Shown here one piece after another: positions 8,934-19,979 of a stretch of DNA of 64,000 nucleotides. The notes below the pieces were generated by a model. It did not search any database and was not told the origin of the DNA. It saw only the letters and a program-made list of their open reading frames with translations. The number at the start of each line of letters is the position of its first letter. Position 1 is the stretch's first letter. The stretch comes from Rhodanobacter glycinis (GTDB taxonomy: Bacteria > Pseudomonadota > Gammaproteobacteria > Xanthomonadales > Rhodanobacteraceae): contig NZ_RCZB01000008.1 of assembly GCF_006438785.1 (NCBI RefSeq), positions 1 through 64,000 on the forward strand. The letters are read 5' to 3'. A program made the translations under genes and the position numbers.

Positions 8934-10310
8934 TCAGGTGCCTGCCCGCAACGCCTCGACGAAGCGGCGCGGCGCGTTTTCGAAACCGCCGTTGGACATG
9001 AACACCACTTGATCGCCGGGCCTGGCCAGGGCGCGCAGCGCAGCAATCAGGGCATCGACGCTCGGCGCGGTGGTGCCCCGCCCGCCCAGTGCATCAGTAA
9101 CGTGATGCGCGTCCCATGGCAATTCCGGCCGTTGCAGAAACACCACCGCATCGGCATCGGCCAGCGATGGCGCCAGCGTCTCGGCATGCGCGCCCTGACG
9201 CATCGAATTGGAGCGTGGTTCCAGCGCCACCAAGATGCGCGCTTCAGCCACCTTCGCGCGCAGTCCAGCCAAGGTCGTGGCGATGGCAGTGGGATGGTGG
9301 GCGAAGTCGTCGTAAATGCGCACACCGCCCATCTCGCCAACCAGCTCCATCCGCCGCTTGACGCTTTCAAAGGTGGCGAACGCGGACAGCAACGCCTTCG
9401 TGTCGGCCCCGGCGGCTGTGGCGGCGGCCAGCGCGGCCAACGCGTTCATCACGCTGTGGTTGCCGAGCAGCGGCCAGCTCACCTCACCGATCAGCTCGGT
9501 ACCGTGATGCACGGTGAATGCCGAGCCATCCGCTTCAACCAGTGTCGCCTGCCAGTCACCGCAACCGATGCCGAACGTTTCCACCGGCGTCCAGCATCCC
9601 ATCGCCAGCACTTCGGCCAGCCGCTGATCGTGCGCGTTGACGATGAGCCGGCCGTTGCCCGGCACCGTGCGCACCAAGTGATGGAACTGGCGCTGGATCG
9701 AAGCCACATCCGGAAAGATATCGGCGTGGTCGTATTCGAGATTGTTGAGGATCGCGATGCGTGGGCGGTAGTGCACGAACTTCGAACGTTTGTCGAAAAA
9801 CGCCGTATCGTATTCGTCCGCCTCGATCACGAACGGCTTGCCCTGCCCCAGCCGCGCCGACACGCCGAAATTGCCTGGCACGCCGCCGACCAGGAAGCCC
9901 GGCGAGAGTCCTGCACATTCCAGCAGATGCGCCAGCAAGCTGGTGGTGGTGGTCTTGCCGTGGGTGCCGGCCACGGCCAGCACATTGCGCCCCTGCAGCA
10001 CTGTCTCGCCCAGCCATTGCGGGCCGGAGATGTAGCGCAGCTGCTGATCGAGCATGTATTCGACGGCAGGGTTGCCGCGGGTCATCGCGTTGCCGACGAC
10101 GACAAGATCCGGCCGGCCATGGTCAGGCCCGGGCTGCAGATGTTCGGCCGTGTAGCCGCTCATCAACGCAATGCCGAGTGCTTCGAGCTGGGTGCTCATC
10201 GGTGGATAGACGTTGGCGTCGGAGCCTTCGACCGTGTGGCCGAGTTCGCGAGCCAGCGCGGCGACACCGCCCATGAAGGTGCCGCAGATGCCGAGGATGT
10301 GCAGACGCAT
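8934..10310 (-). CDS. mpl: UDP-N-acetylmuramate:L-Ala-gamma-D-Glu-meso-DAP ligase
   Basis: Cell-wall recycling ligase that attaches the salvaged tripeptide L-Ala-gamma-D-Glu-meso-DAP to UDP-MurNAc. The 458 residues show the Mur ligase plan: N-terminal HILGICGTFMGGVAALARELGH, the ATP loop GTHGKTTTTSLLAH, the central EADEYDTAFFDKRSKF segment and the C-terminal DDFAHHPTAIATTLAGLR. The form GTFMGG at the N-terminus and EADEYDTAFFDKRSKF distinguish Mpl from MurC. It lies between adk and the LON-domain gene, all leftward. Confidence 0.96.
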   Translation of the reverse strand: MRLHILGICGTFMGGVAALARELGHTVEGSDANVYPPMSTQLEALGIALMSGYTAEHLQPGPDHGRPDLVVVGNAMTRGNPAVEYMLDQQLRYISGPQWLGETVLQGRNVLAVAGTHGKTTTTSLLAHLLECAGLSPGFLVGGVPGNFGVSARLGQGKPFVIEADEYDTAFFDKRSKFVHYRPRIAILNNLEYDHADIFPDVASIQRQFHHLVRTVPGNGRLIVNAHDQRLAEVLAMGCWTPVETFGIGCGDWQATLVEADGSAFTVHHGTELIGEVSWPLLGNHSVMNALAALAAATAAGADTKALLSAFATFESVKRRMELVGEMGGVRIYDDFAHHPTAIATTLAGLRAKVAEARILVALEPRSNSMRQGAHAETLAPSLADADAVVFLQRPELPWDAHHVTDALGGRGTTAPSVDALIAALRALARPGDQVVFMSNGGFENAPRRFVEALRAGT

Positions 10311-10358
10311 GGTGGGACGCGATTCCTTGAAGCCCGCTCCAATGGGAACGGGGTGTAC

Positions 10359-10943
10359 TCAGCCGTTCGCTGCTGCCGATTCGTTCTGCAGCGCCTGCTT
10401 AACCCGCGCGGTGACGTCGCTCAATTCGCCGACGCCATCGACGATCTGCAGCTTGCCGCGGCGGGCGTAGAAATCGGCCACGGGGGCGGTCTGCTCGGCG
10501 TAGATCGCCAGGCGCCGGCGCACGGTGTCGGGGTTGTCGTCGGCGCGGCCTTCAGCCTTGAAGCGGATCTCGCAGCGGCCGATGATCACTTCGCTGGGTA
10601 CCTTGAGCTTCACTACCGCATCCAGCGGCTGGCCTATCTTCGCCAGCAGCTGGTCGAGCGCATCGGCCTGGGCCAGATTGCGCGGGTAGCCATCGAGGAT
10701 GAACCCGGCTTTCGTGTCGTCCTGAGTCAGCCGGTCTTCCAGCATGCCGAGCAGGATGTCATCGGAGACCAGCTGGCCGGCGTCCATCACCGCCTTGGCT
10801 TTCAACCCCATCGGCGTGCCGGCGGCGACGGCGGCGCGCAACATGTCGCCGGTCGAGATGTGCGGCACAGCGAATTCCGTCTTCAGCCGCGCAGCCTGCG
10901 TGCCTTTGCCCGAGCCGGGCGCACCAAGTAGGACGAGTCGCAT
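10359..10943 (-). CDS. adk: Adenylate kinase (short type)
   Basis: Catalyses ATP + AMP to 2 ADP in the cytosol. The start at 10943 gives MRLVLLGAPGSGKGTQAARL with the P-loop at the very N-terminus, as in all Adk proteins; the upstream in-frame start at 10976 is rejected. Other motifs are ISTGDMLRAAV and LDGYPRNLAQADALD. At 194 residues the LID is the short form without a zinc knuckle. It is divergent from pfp across 192 bases. Confidence 0.96.
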   Translation of the reverse strand: MRLVLLGAPGSGKGTQAARLKTEFAVPHISTGDMLRAAVAAGTPMGLKAKAVMDAGQLVSDDILLGMLEDRLTQDDTKAGFILDGYPRNLAQADALDQLLAKIGQPLDAVVKLKVPSEVIIGRCEIRFKAEGRADDNPDTVRRRLAIYAEQTAPVADFYARRGKLQIVDGVGELSDVTARVKQALQNESAAANG

Positions 10944-11135
10944 AATGCTCCACAAGTTCGGCGGGCTGCCGCACACTGCAGCAGCCCGCCGGATTCCCAG
11001 AATTGGCTGTCAAATTAGCGTCTGCACCCGGTGCCGTCAAACAGAGGCATTCCCGCGCTTGCGGCAAGTATTTGTTGCCAAAAAGATTTACCGCCGACCG
11101 CCATCGTCCCGCAACCGCCCTTCAAGAGGATCCCC

Positions 11136-12413
11136 ATGAGCCCGAACCGTCGTCCGCCAGCCATCGCCGGCAACCTGCTGTACGCCCAGTCCGGCGGCGT
11201 AACCGCGGTGATCAATGCCACCGCCGCCGGCGTGATCGAGGCGGCCCGTGACAAGGGCATGAAAGTGTATGCCGCACGCAACGGCATCCTCGGCGCGCTG
11301 CGCGAGGAGCTGATCGACACCTCGAAGGAGTCGGCCGCGGCAATCACCGCGCTGCGCCACACGCCCGGCGGCGCGTTCGGCTCATGTCGCTACAAGCTGA
11401 AGTCGCTGGAAGACAACCGCGCCGAGTACGCGCGACTGATCGATGTGTTCCGCGCCCACGACATCCGCTGGTTCCTCTACAACGGCGGCAACGACTCGGC
11501 CGATACCGCGTTGAAGATTTCGCAGCTGGGCAAGGCAATGGGTTACGACATCCGCTGCATCGGCGTGCCGAAGACGGTGGACAACGACCTGGCCGTCACC
11601 GACTGCTGCCCCGGTTTCGGCTCGGTCGCGAAGTACACCGCAATCTCCACGCTGGAAGCGAGCCTGGATGTGGCCTCGATGGCCGAGACCTCGACCAAGG
11701 TGTTCATCCTTGAGGTGATGGGTCGCCATGCCGGCTGGATCGCCGCCGCCGCCGGCCTGGCCGGTGAAGGCGCCGATGCGCCGCCGCACGTCATTCTGTT
11801 CCCTGAAAACACGTTCGACGAGACGGCGTTCCTGGCGAAAGTGAAAGCCACCGTCAAACGCGTGGGCTGGTGCACCGTGGTGGCTTCCGAGGGCGTGCGC
11901 AACGCGGCCGGCCAGTTCCTCGCCGAGGCCGGCACGCGTGACGCGTTCGGCCATGCGCAGCTCGGCGGCGTCGCACCCGTGCTGGCGGCGCTGGTGAAGG
12001 AGAAGCTCGGCTACAAGTACCACTGGGCACTGCCCGACTACCTGCAGCGTTCGGCACGCCATGCCGCCTCGAAGGTCGACGCCGAGCAGGCCTACGCGGT
12101 CGGTCGGGCCGCGGTCGACTACGCGCTGGCCGGCATGAATGCGGTAATGCCCGTGATCGTGCGCGCGTCCGATACGCCGTACCGCTGGAAGGTCGAACCC
12201 GCGCCGCTGGCGAAGATCGCCAATCGCGAAAAGAAGATGCCGAAGAACTTCATCACTCGCGATGGTTTCGGCATCACCGCCGCCGCACGCCGTTACCTGG
12301 CGCCGCTGATCCGCGGCGAGGCGCCATTGCCATACGGCAAGGATGGATTGCCGCGCTACGTGCAATTGAAGAACGTGGCGGTGGCAAAACGGCTGCTGGC
12401 GTTCACGCGCTGA
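11136..12413 (+). CDS. pfp: Pyrophosphate-dependent 6-phosphofructokinase
   Basis: Reversibly phosphorylates fructose 6-phosphate with pyrophosphate instead of ATP. Product 425 residues; start at 11136 follows AGAGGA. The phosphate-donor motif reads YNGGNDSADTA, where ATP enzymes have GGDGS; the substitution marks PPi enzymes, as does PKTVDNDL with its lysine. Further motifs are MGRHAGWIAAAAGLA and the sugar-phosphate segment near the C-terminus. It is transcribed toward the RcnB-like gene and hppA. Use of PPi is inferred from these residues and the neighbouring PPase. Confidence 0.92.
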   Translation: MSPNRRPPAIAGNLLYAQSGGVTAVINATAAGVIEAARDKGMKVYAARNGILGALREELIDTSKESAAAITALRHTPGGAFGSCRYKLKSLEDNRAEYARLIDVFRAHDIRWFLYNGGNDSADTALKISQLGKAMGYDIRCIGVPKTVDNDLAVTDCCPGFGSVAKYTAISTLEASLDVASMAETSTKVFILEVMGRHAGWIAAAAGLAGEGADAPPHVILFPENTFDETAFLAKVKATVKRVGWCTVVASEGVRNAAGQFLAEAGTRDAFGHAQLGGVAPVLAALVKEKLGYKYHWALPDYLQRSARHAASKVDAEQAYAVGRAAVDYALAGMNAVMPVIVRASDTPYRWKVEPAPLAKIANREKKMPKNFITRDGFGITAAARRYLAPLIRGEAPLPYGKDGLPRYVQLKNVAVAKRLLAFTR

Positions 12414-12563
12414 ATTCAGGTCCGCTGCCGCCGGTTGGCTGAGCGTCACCTGAAATCGCGCACGCCCTGTGCGTACTCTGTTCAGCCGCAGCTTCCTACG
12501 ATCCATCCCATCCGAGTCAAAGGCCGCACTGTTGCGGCCATGACCCCAGGGAGGAGACCCCAG

Positions 12564-12971
12564 ATGAAGCTCATCAACCGCCTGCTCATCGCCCTTGCCC
12601 TGTTCTCCACCGGCAGTCTCGCACTGGCCGCTCCCGAACAGGATCATGGCCGTGGACACGGTGACCATGATCGCGACCACCACGGCCACGATCGCCGCCA
12701 TGACAACGGCCGCTGGCATGGCGGCGATCGCCGCTGGGATCGTGACGATCACCGTCGCTACGGCTACTACCGGTCAGGCCCGCGCTACTACGGTCATCCG
12801 CATCGTTGGGAGCGCGGCCATCGTTACGAAGGCCCGACCTATGTCGTACGCAACTACGGCTATTACCGCCTGCGTCAACCACCGCGCGGCTATCACTGGG
12901 TGCGCGCGGACAACGATTACTTGCTGGTCGCCATCGCCACCGGCATCATCCTGGACGTAGCCTTGCATTGA
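12564..12971 (+). CDS. RcnB-like periplasmic His/Arg/Asp-rich protein
   Basis: A 135-residue exported protein; ATG 12564 follows GGGAGGAG. Residues 1-22 (MKLINRLLIALALFSTGSLALA) form a signal peptide. A long linker follows made of His, Asp, Arg and Gly with HGDHDRDHHGHD-type runs, likely metal-binding and disordered. The C-terminal half (GYYRLRQPPRGYHWVRADNDYLLVAIATGIIL) is the RcnB domain, named after the E. coli periplasmic Ni/Co-homeostasis protein. The metal and partner are unknown. It is followed by a strong terminator. Confidence 0.85.
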   Translation: MKLINRLLIALALFSTGSLALAAPEQDHGRGHGDHDRDHHGHDRRHDNGRWHGGDRRWDRDDHRRYGYYRSGPRYYGHPHRWERGHRYEGPTYVVRNYGYYRLRQPPRGYHWVRADNDYLLVAIATGIILDVALH

Positions 12972-12996
12972 GTCCGCATCAAGGCGAATGACCCCC

Positions 12997-13024
12997 GGGC
13001 CATGCATTCGTGCATGGCCCTTTT
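12997..13024 (+). terminator. Intrinsic terminator after the RcnB-like gene
   Basis: A perfect 10-bp stem (GGGCCATGCA, 12997-13006, with 13011-13020) closed by a TTCG tetraloop and followed by TTTT. It separates the pfp/RcnB transcript from hppA, so co-transcription of pfp and hppA would need read-through. Confidence 0.88.
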
Positions 13025-13145
13025 CTTGGGTGGATGCCGCGGCTCCGATGCGCTGCGCCGCACAACAGCCTGCGCGTCAACGTCTGCCTATACTCCCCGG
13101 GACCGCCCATTCCGGACGGCCACTTACAACCATGGGGAGGCTCCG

Positions 13146-15200
<2,055 letters not shown>

Positions 15201-15213
15201 GCGTTGTGTTCCC

Positions 15214-15254
15214 GCAGCAGGGAGAGTCCGCTCATGCGGGTCTCTCCCTGCTGC
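15214..15254 (+). terminator. Strong hairpin after hppA
   Basis: Arms 15214-15226 and 15242-15254 pair perfectly over 13 bases, with an inner CCGC/GCGG pair. It starts 14 bases after the hppA stop. The T-run is absent, so termination is inferred from position and stability. Confidence 0.7.
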
Positions 15255-15419
15255 GATCAGGCAGGCTCTCTGGGAGTCCCCACTTGGGGGACGTCGCCAG
15301 GGTCAAACCCCTCGATCCTGCCTTCGCTCGATTGCCATGCCTGTGAGCGTGCCTGCCTTCCGCATTTGCAGCTTCCCGGCGTATTCTCCCGACGAACCCG
15401 CCACTGGCCAGGATCAATC

Positions 15420-15953
15420 ATGTTCACTGCACTGTCGTCCGTTATCCCGCGTCGCAGGATCGCCTTACCATGGCTGTTGATCGGCGGTTACACCGTTGCC
15501 ACGCTGGATATGCTGGTCGCCATCACCTACTGGTCGGGCCACGGCGTGCCTGCAAGTCGCGTCCTGCAGGTGCCAGCCACATGGCTCCTGGGTCACACTG
15601 CCTATAGCGGCGGCATGGTCACAGCAATGGTCGGCGCCCTCGTCTACGGTCATCTGATGTGGGGCGTGGTCGCGCTTTACCGCGCCATCGCCCGGCGCCA
15701 CCCGGTGTTCTGGCGGCGACCATTTGTGTGTGGATCACTGTACGGAGCAGCTGCATATTTCGTCATCTTCCAGATCATGGCGCCACTGTTGACGAGCACA
15801 CTTCCGAACTTTCACAACTTGCCCTGGCAACTGATCTGCATCGCGACTTTCATGACACTGGTCGGCATTCCCTGTGCGCTGTTTTCACGTATGGCAGACG
15901 ACCGCCCCGCACAGGATGTTTCGCGGGAAGACTGCGCGCTTCCGGCGCAGTAA
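15420..15953 (+). CDS. Small membrane protein of unknown function (copy B)
   Basis: A 177-residue protein with four predicted membrane helices. ATG 15420 begins the first plausible segment (MFTALSSVIPRRRIALPWLL); the longer frame upstream crosses the hppA terminator. Conserved-looking features are TLDMLVAITYW in helix 1, the SRVLQVPATWLLG loop, GALVYGHLMWGVVALYRAIARR and GSLYGAAAYFVIFQIMAPL. The same pattern occurs in the protein at 25085-25588, so the two are paralogues. No function is known to me. It lies 85 bases before the prolyl oligopeptidase gene. Confidence 0.8.
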   Translation: MFTALSSVIPRRRIALPWLLIGGYTVATLDMLVAITYWSGHGVPASRVLQVPATWLLGHTAYSGGMVTAMVGALVYGHLMWGVVALYRAIARRHPVFWRRPFVCGSLYGAAAYFVIFQIMAPLLTSTLPNFHNLPWQLICIATFMTLVGIPCALFSRMADDRPAQDVSREDCALPAQ

Positions 15954-16038
15954 CTTCAAACACGACGCTTCACCGATCATCCTTTCCCGGCTGCAGCCTC
16001 GCAGGGTGCGGAAGGGTCATGGCGACTGGGAGAATTTC

Positions 16039-18177
16039 TTGAAACACGTCTGGATGATCCTGGCGCTCGGCGTCACACTGACCGGCATGAACAACGCCAC
16101 CGCCCATGTCGACCAGCCCGCCAAGCCCGCGGCCACAGCCAAGTCGACGGACGATCCGTTCCTGTGGCTGGAGGACATCCGCGGCACCCGCTCGATGGAC
16201 TGGGTGAAGCAGCAGAACGCGTTGTCGACGAAGCACTTCGTCGACAACGCCGAGTTCGCCAGCACCCGCGACAGCATCCTCGAAGTGCTCGATTCGGATG
16301 CGCGCATCCCGTACGTCAATCGCATGGGCAGCCATCTCTACAACTTCTGGCGCGACAAGACGCACCCGCGCGGCGTGTGGCGACGCACCACGCTGGAGGA
16401 GTACCGCAAGGCCGAACCCCAGTGGGAGGTCCTGCTGGACATCGACGCGCTGAACAAGGCCGAAGGCAAGCGCTGGGTATACAAGGGCGCGCAATGCCTG
16501 AAGCCGGCGTTCGAGCGCTGCCTGATCTCGCTGTCGCCGGACGGCGGCGACGCTACCGTGGTGCGCGAATTCAGCATTCCGCACAAGGCGTTCGTGAAGG
16601 GCGGTTTCGAGTTGCCGGTGGCGAAAAGCCAGGTCGGCTGGATCGACGAGGACACCATCTACGTCGGCACCGATTTCGGCCCCGGCTCGATGACCGAATC
16701 GAGCTATCCGCGCATCGTCAAGCAGTGGAAGCGCGGTACGCCGCTGTCCGTCGCCGCCGCCGTGCACGAAGGCAAACCGACCGACCTCGCGATCAGCGCG
16801 TATCACGATCGCACGCCAGGCTACGAACGCGATTTCGTTTCCGTCGCCAAGGATTTCTTCCACAGCGAGCTGTACCAGCGCAGCGGCGACAAGCTCACCC
16901 GCATCAATGTGCCCACCGACGCGGATGCCGACGCCCATCGCGAATGGCTGCTGGTGCGGATCCGCTCGCCGTGGACAGTCGATGGCACCACCTATCCCTC
17001 CGGCGCGCTGCTGGCGACGCAGTTCGACAGCTTCATGGCTGGCAAGCCGCACTTCACCGTGCTGTTCCAGCCCGATGCGCATACCTCGCTGGACTCATAC
17101 GCCTGGACCCGCCACCACCTGATCCTCAACCTGATGGACGACGTCAAGAGCCAGCTGGAGGTACTGACCCCGCCGCTGATGGCCACGCCCAGCGGCGACT
17201 GGAAGCGCGAGGCGATGCCCGGCGCGCCGGCGATGAGCACGATCAGCGTGGTCGACACCGACCCCGACCACAGCGACGAGTACTGGCTGGACGTCACCAG
17301 CTTCCTCACTCCGTCATCGCTCGAACGCGGCGTGCTGGGCAGTGCCGCGGCACAGACGATCAAGCAGGAGCCGGCGTTCTTCGACGCCGCGAAGTTCAGC
17401 GTGAGCCAGCACTTCGTCAATTCGAAGGACGGCACCCGCGTGCCGTATTTCGAGATCGCGCCGAAGGACATCCAGCTGGACGGCTCCAACCGCACCTTGC
17501 TGTACGGCTATGGCGGCTTCGAGGTATCGCTGCAACCGCATTACAGCGGCAGCATCGGCCGCGCCTGGTTGGCGCGCGGCGGCGTCTACGTGATCGCCAA
17601 CATCCGCGGCGGTGGCGAGTACGGCCCGCAGTGGCACCAGGCCGCGCTGAAGGCAAATCGCCCGCGCGCGTATGAGGACTTCGCTGCGGTGGCCGAAGAT
17701 CTGGTCAAGCGTGGCGTGACCTCGGCGAAGCATCTCGGTGCCGAAGGTGGCAGCAACGGCGGCCTGCTGATGGGCAACATGCTGACGATGTATCCGCAGC
17801 TGTTCGGCGCGATCGCCTGCGAAGTGCCGCTGCTGGACATGAAGCGCTACATCCACCTTTCTGCCGGTGCATCGTGGATGGCCGAGTACGGCAACCCGGA
17901 CACCGATGACTGGAACTTCATCAAGACGTTCTCGCCGTACCAGAACGTGAGCAAGGAGGTGCATTACCCGCCGGTACTGTTCTACACCACCACCAGCGAC
18001 GATCGCGTCGGCCCGGTGCAGGCCCGCAAGATGGCGGCGAGAATGCAGGCGCAGGGTCATCCCGACGTGTGGTTCTACGAGAACCTCGAAGGCGGCCACG
18101 GCGCTGGCGCCGACAACCAGCAATCCGCGCACATGCACGCAATGGCGTATGACTTCCTGTGGGATCAGTTGAAGTAG
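16039..18177 (+). CDS. Prolyl oligopeptidase family serine peptidase (S9A)
   Basis: Exported peptidase of 712 residues cleaving peptides after proline. The start is TTG at 16039, chosen because GGGAGA lies six bases before it and it gives a signal peptide ending near NATAHA; an upstream ATG (15874) would add 55 unlikely residues. The N-terminal propeller begins with DDPFLWLEDIRGTRSMDWVKQQN. The hydrolase domain carries Ser572 in GGSNGGLLMG, Asp654/655 in SDDRVG and His687 in GGHGAG. Being upstream of the receptor units it could trim peptides in the periplasm; that link is inference. Confidence 0.92.
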   Translation: MKHVWMILALGVTLTGMNNATAHVDQPAKPAATAKSTDDPFLWLEDIRGTRSMDWVKQQNALSTKHFVDNAEFASTRDSILEVLDSDARIPYVNRMGSHLYNFWRDKTHPRGVWRRTTLEEYRKAEPQWEVLLDIDALNKAEGKRWVYKGAQCLKPAFERCLISLSPDGGDATVVREFSIPHKAFVKGGFELPVAKSQVGWIDEDTIYVGTDFGPGSMTESSYPRIVKQWKRGTPLSVAAAVHEGKPTDLAISAYHDRTPGYERDFVSVAKDFFHSELYQRSGDKLTRINVPTDADADAHREWLLVRIRSPWTVDGTTYPSGALLATQFDSFMAGKPHFTVLFQPDAHTSLDSYAWTRHHLILNLMDDVKSQLEVLTPPLMATPSGDWKREAMPGAPAMSTISVVDTDPDHSDEYWLDVTSFLTPSSLERGVLGSAAAQTIKQEPAFFDAAKFSVSQHFVNSKDGTRVPYFEIAPKDIQLDGSNRTLLYGYGGFEVSLQPHYSGSIGRAWLARGGVYVIANIRGGGEYGPQWHQAALKANRPRAYEDFAAVAEDLVKRGVTSAKHLGAEGGSNGGLLMGNMLTMYPQLFGAIACEVPLLDMKRYIHLSAGASWMAEYGNPDTDDWNFIKTFSPYQNVSKEVHYPPVLFYTTTSDDRVGPVQARKMAARMQAQGHPDVWFYENLEGGHGAGADNQQSAHMHAMAYDFLWDQLK

Positions 18178-18385
18178 CGCAATCGCGAAGCACCGCGGCA
18201 AGGCCGGTTCAACGGCGGAACGTGCAACTCGCCTCAGGTAGATCTCCATCCCGCGACAGCTCGCCGCGGGACCGGCGATGCCCTCCGCCCCGGAGCGCAC
18301 GCCCCAAGTACAGCTGCAGATCGCGCGATACATCCCGGTTGAACTGCGCGCTGGCCGCAGTGCTGCGGTAGCGTGCGGACCTGGG

Positions 18386-18787
18386 CTACCGGCGCACGCT
18401 GGTGTAACGCTGCCAGGCCAGATCGGCGGCGAAGCCCCTGTACCCACCGAGCACCAGACCCAGTACGGGATCGGACTCGCATCCGTGGTTGGCATCGATG
18501 CCCTGCAGGCGATCCCTCGCCGCGTAAGGTTCGATCGTGTTGAGCCGTCTCGCGGTCGAATAGAACGACCCGTAGTACACCGCGTGCAGCAACTGGTGGC
18601 CGACTCGATGCGGCGCTGGCTGACATGGATCTGGCGATGCGGCTGCGCCCGGCGATTCGGCAAGCCCTGCCGACAGCGCTTCATCCGTAAAAAGGGGCGT
18701 CAACTTTCGTTTCGGCGCGTTGTGCTTCTGGATCCGGCACTGAAAGCCATGACTTTTTGCATACAGACAAATGGTAGTCCCCGTCAT
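18386..18787 (-). pseudogene. Possible gene remnant, unknown
   Basis: A 133-residue minus-strand frame whose second half (from HQLLHAVYYGSFYSTARRLN through LVLGGYRGFAADLAWQRY) looks like a real folded segment, while the first half is unlike protein. No ribosome site is evident. It may be a fragment of an older gene broken by rearrangement next to the duplicated receptor region. No family is claimed. Confidence 0.25.
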
Positions 18788-18939
18788 CTCCAGGTCGATC
18801 GGCGTGGGTTCTTGTCCGGCGACCGCGGATGGCCGGGCAATCCGGCCGATGGCTTTGCATCGCGGCTTTCAGCAGCTTTCACACGACCGACGGCGCGAGT
18901 CCCCAAGCGCATGGTTCGGCACGAATAGCGCCTGCGAGC

Positions 18940-18985
18940 CCAATGAATTGGCATCACCCAGGTTCCGACAATTGGCTATGTATCG
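18940..18985 (+). promoter_or_regulatory. Repeated ATTGG boxes and shared promoter box 1 (copy 1)
   Basis: ATTGG at 18947-18951 is repeated at 18972-18976, 25 bases further on, and the first copy is half of the palindrome-like CCAATGAATTGG (18940-18951). The 15-base segment AATTGGCTATGTATC (18971-18985) matches the segment at 25873-25887 in 14 of 15 positions. Direct repeats about two helical turns apart fit a MocR-type operator. Confidence 0.55.
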
Positions 18986-19024
18986 AGTCGATGCAGGTAC
19001 CTACGCTACAAATCAGACGTTTTT

Positions 19025-19060
19025 GTAACGAATCATTGACATCGCTACACATTCGTCCCC
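19025..19060 (+). promoter_or_regulatory. Shared promoter box 2 (copy 1)
   Basis: This 36-base segment, beginning GTAACGAATCATTGAC and ending GTCCCC, aligns without gaps with 25929-25964; I count 30 identical bases. The surrounding sequence has diverged, so the box is probably functional. TTGACA inside it resembles a -35, but no fitting -10 follows. Confidence 0.65.
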
Positions 19061-19077
19061 CTCCCCCCCAAAAAAAA
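19057..19077 (+). repeat. Homopolymer tract C5-T-C7-A8
   Basis: Five C, one T, seven C and eight A in a row lie between box 2 and the regulator start. Such tracts can change length by slippage and alter transcription. The second regulator has a shorter A7 tract (25913-25919) but at a different position, between the two boxes. Confidence 0.6.
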
Positions 19078-19131
19078 GATGCTTCGTTTTGCAGCCTCGC
19101 GGCTGCATTCCCCATCACGGAGATCACCACG

Positions 19132-19830
19132 ATGCCGACGATTGCGCCGTGCCTCGAACCCGTTCCACCGCGCGCGGACATGGCGCGTGGCCATGCAGCC
19201 GCGCTGATGCGTGAAGACCTGATCACGCGCATGGGCTCGCTGAAACAGACCGCGAGAGTGCATGCCGTCGGGCCGCGCACGGATGAATCACCGCCAGCAC
19301 GCGTGGCGAACATCGCGGGCGATCTGGCTGCGCGCATGCAACAGCTGATCGAACTTGAGGGCAGTGTCTCGGCGCTCGCCGAACGCTGCGGTTTTTCCGA
19401 AGGAGCGGTACGCAATTGGCGCGATGGACGCAGCGACATCTCGCGCGAGCGCTGCATCACCATGGCGCAGATTCTTGGCGTGTCGGTGCTCTGGCTGGTT
19501 GCAGGCGAAGGCCCCATGAAAGTCGGTCCGGAAAACTCACCGCCTCCGCAACCGATCTCGAGCACCTCGTCGCCATCGGCGCACTCGGCACCCGACACCG
19601 TGCGGATGGCGGGGCTCGATTCCAGGCTCCTCGCGGACAGCTTGCGCCTGTTGCAGTCGTATATAGGGCTCATCGGCGGGTCGCTGGATCCGAACTCCCG
19701 CGCCGACCGGGTGGCAGAGCTTTACGACATCCTCAGCCATGCCTGCGACGCTACCCATGTCAATCGCCTCATGAGCTTCCACAGCACGCTCAGCGATCAG
19801 CTCCGCCGAAACCGCGCGCTGATTGCCTGA
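19132..19830 (+). CDS. CI-like helix-turn-helix regulator paired with TonB receptor 1
   Basis: A 232-residue protein. Start 19132 follows GGAG; the longer frame back to 18829 crosses the promoter boxes. Residues about 62-125 form an XRE/phage-CI-like DNA-binding domain (MQQLIELEGSVSALAERCGF, SEGAVRNWRDGRSDISRERC, LGVSVLWLVAGEGPM). A Ser/Pro-rich linker and a helical C-terminal domain (LLADSLRLLQSYIGLIGGSLDPNSRADRVAELYDILSHACD) follow, perhaps for dimerisation. No protease or receiver domain is present. It precedes the receptor by 149 bases, same strand. Its close paralogue is at 26033-26722. Confidence 0.85.
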   Translation: MPTIAPCLEPVPPRADMARGHAAALMREDLITRMGSLKQTARVHAVGPRTDESPPARVANIAGDLAARMQQLIELEGSVSALAERCGFSEGAVRNWRDGRSDISRERCITMAQILGVSVLWLVAGEGPMKVGPENSPPPQPISSTSSPSAHSAPDTVRMAGLDSRLLADSLRLLQSYIGLIGGSLDPNSRADRVAELYDILSHACDATHVNRLMSFHSTLSDQLRRNRALIA

Positions 19831-19979
19831 ATCGTTGGGGCAACACCAAACCCGTGTGACGAGCTGCGGCCGTCCACGCAAACAAACCGGACCCCATGCC
19901 ACGGAATTTCCATTCCAGGGTGGACAGGGATTCCTGTTTTCCGGGTCCGATTTTCATCACCACAGAGACGGGGATTTAC

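Larger units (their letters stand above)
18178..19131. other. 954-base gap: regulatory region and possible gene remnant
   Basis: The left part (18178-18800) has protein-like sequence only on the minus strand (see 18386-18787). The right part (about 18940-19077) holds the ATTGG pair, two boxes shared with the second regulator promoter and a C/A homopolymer tract. A small hairpin (19091-19096 with 19101-19106) precedes the regulator start at 19132. No other gene was seen. Confidence 0.6.

Noticed and set aside
8667-10931. 754-residue plus-strand frame opposite mpl and adk
   Set aside because: It spans two recognised genes and their gap; no domain visible.
19036-19041. TTGACA in box 2 as a -35 element
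   Set aside because: No -10-like hexamer lies 15-19 bases downstream in copy 1 (the place is a C-run), and copy 2 reads TTGACG.
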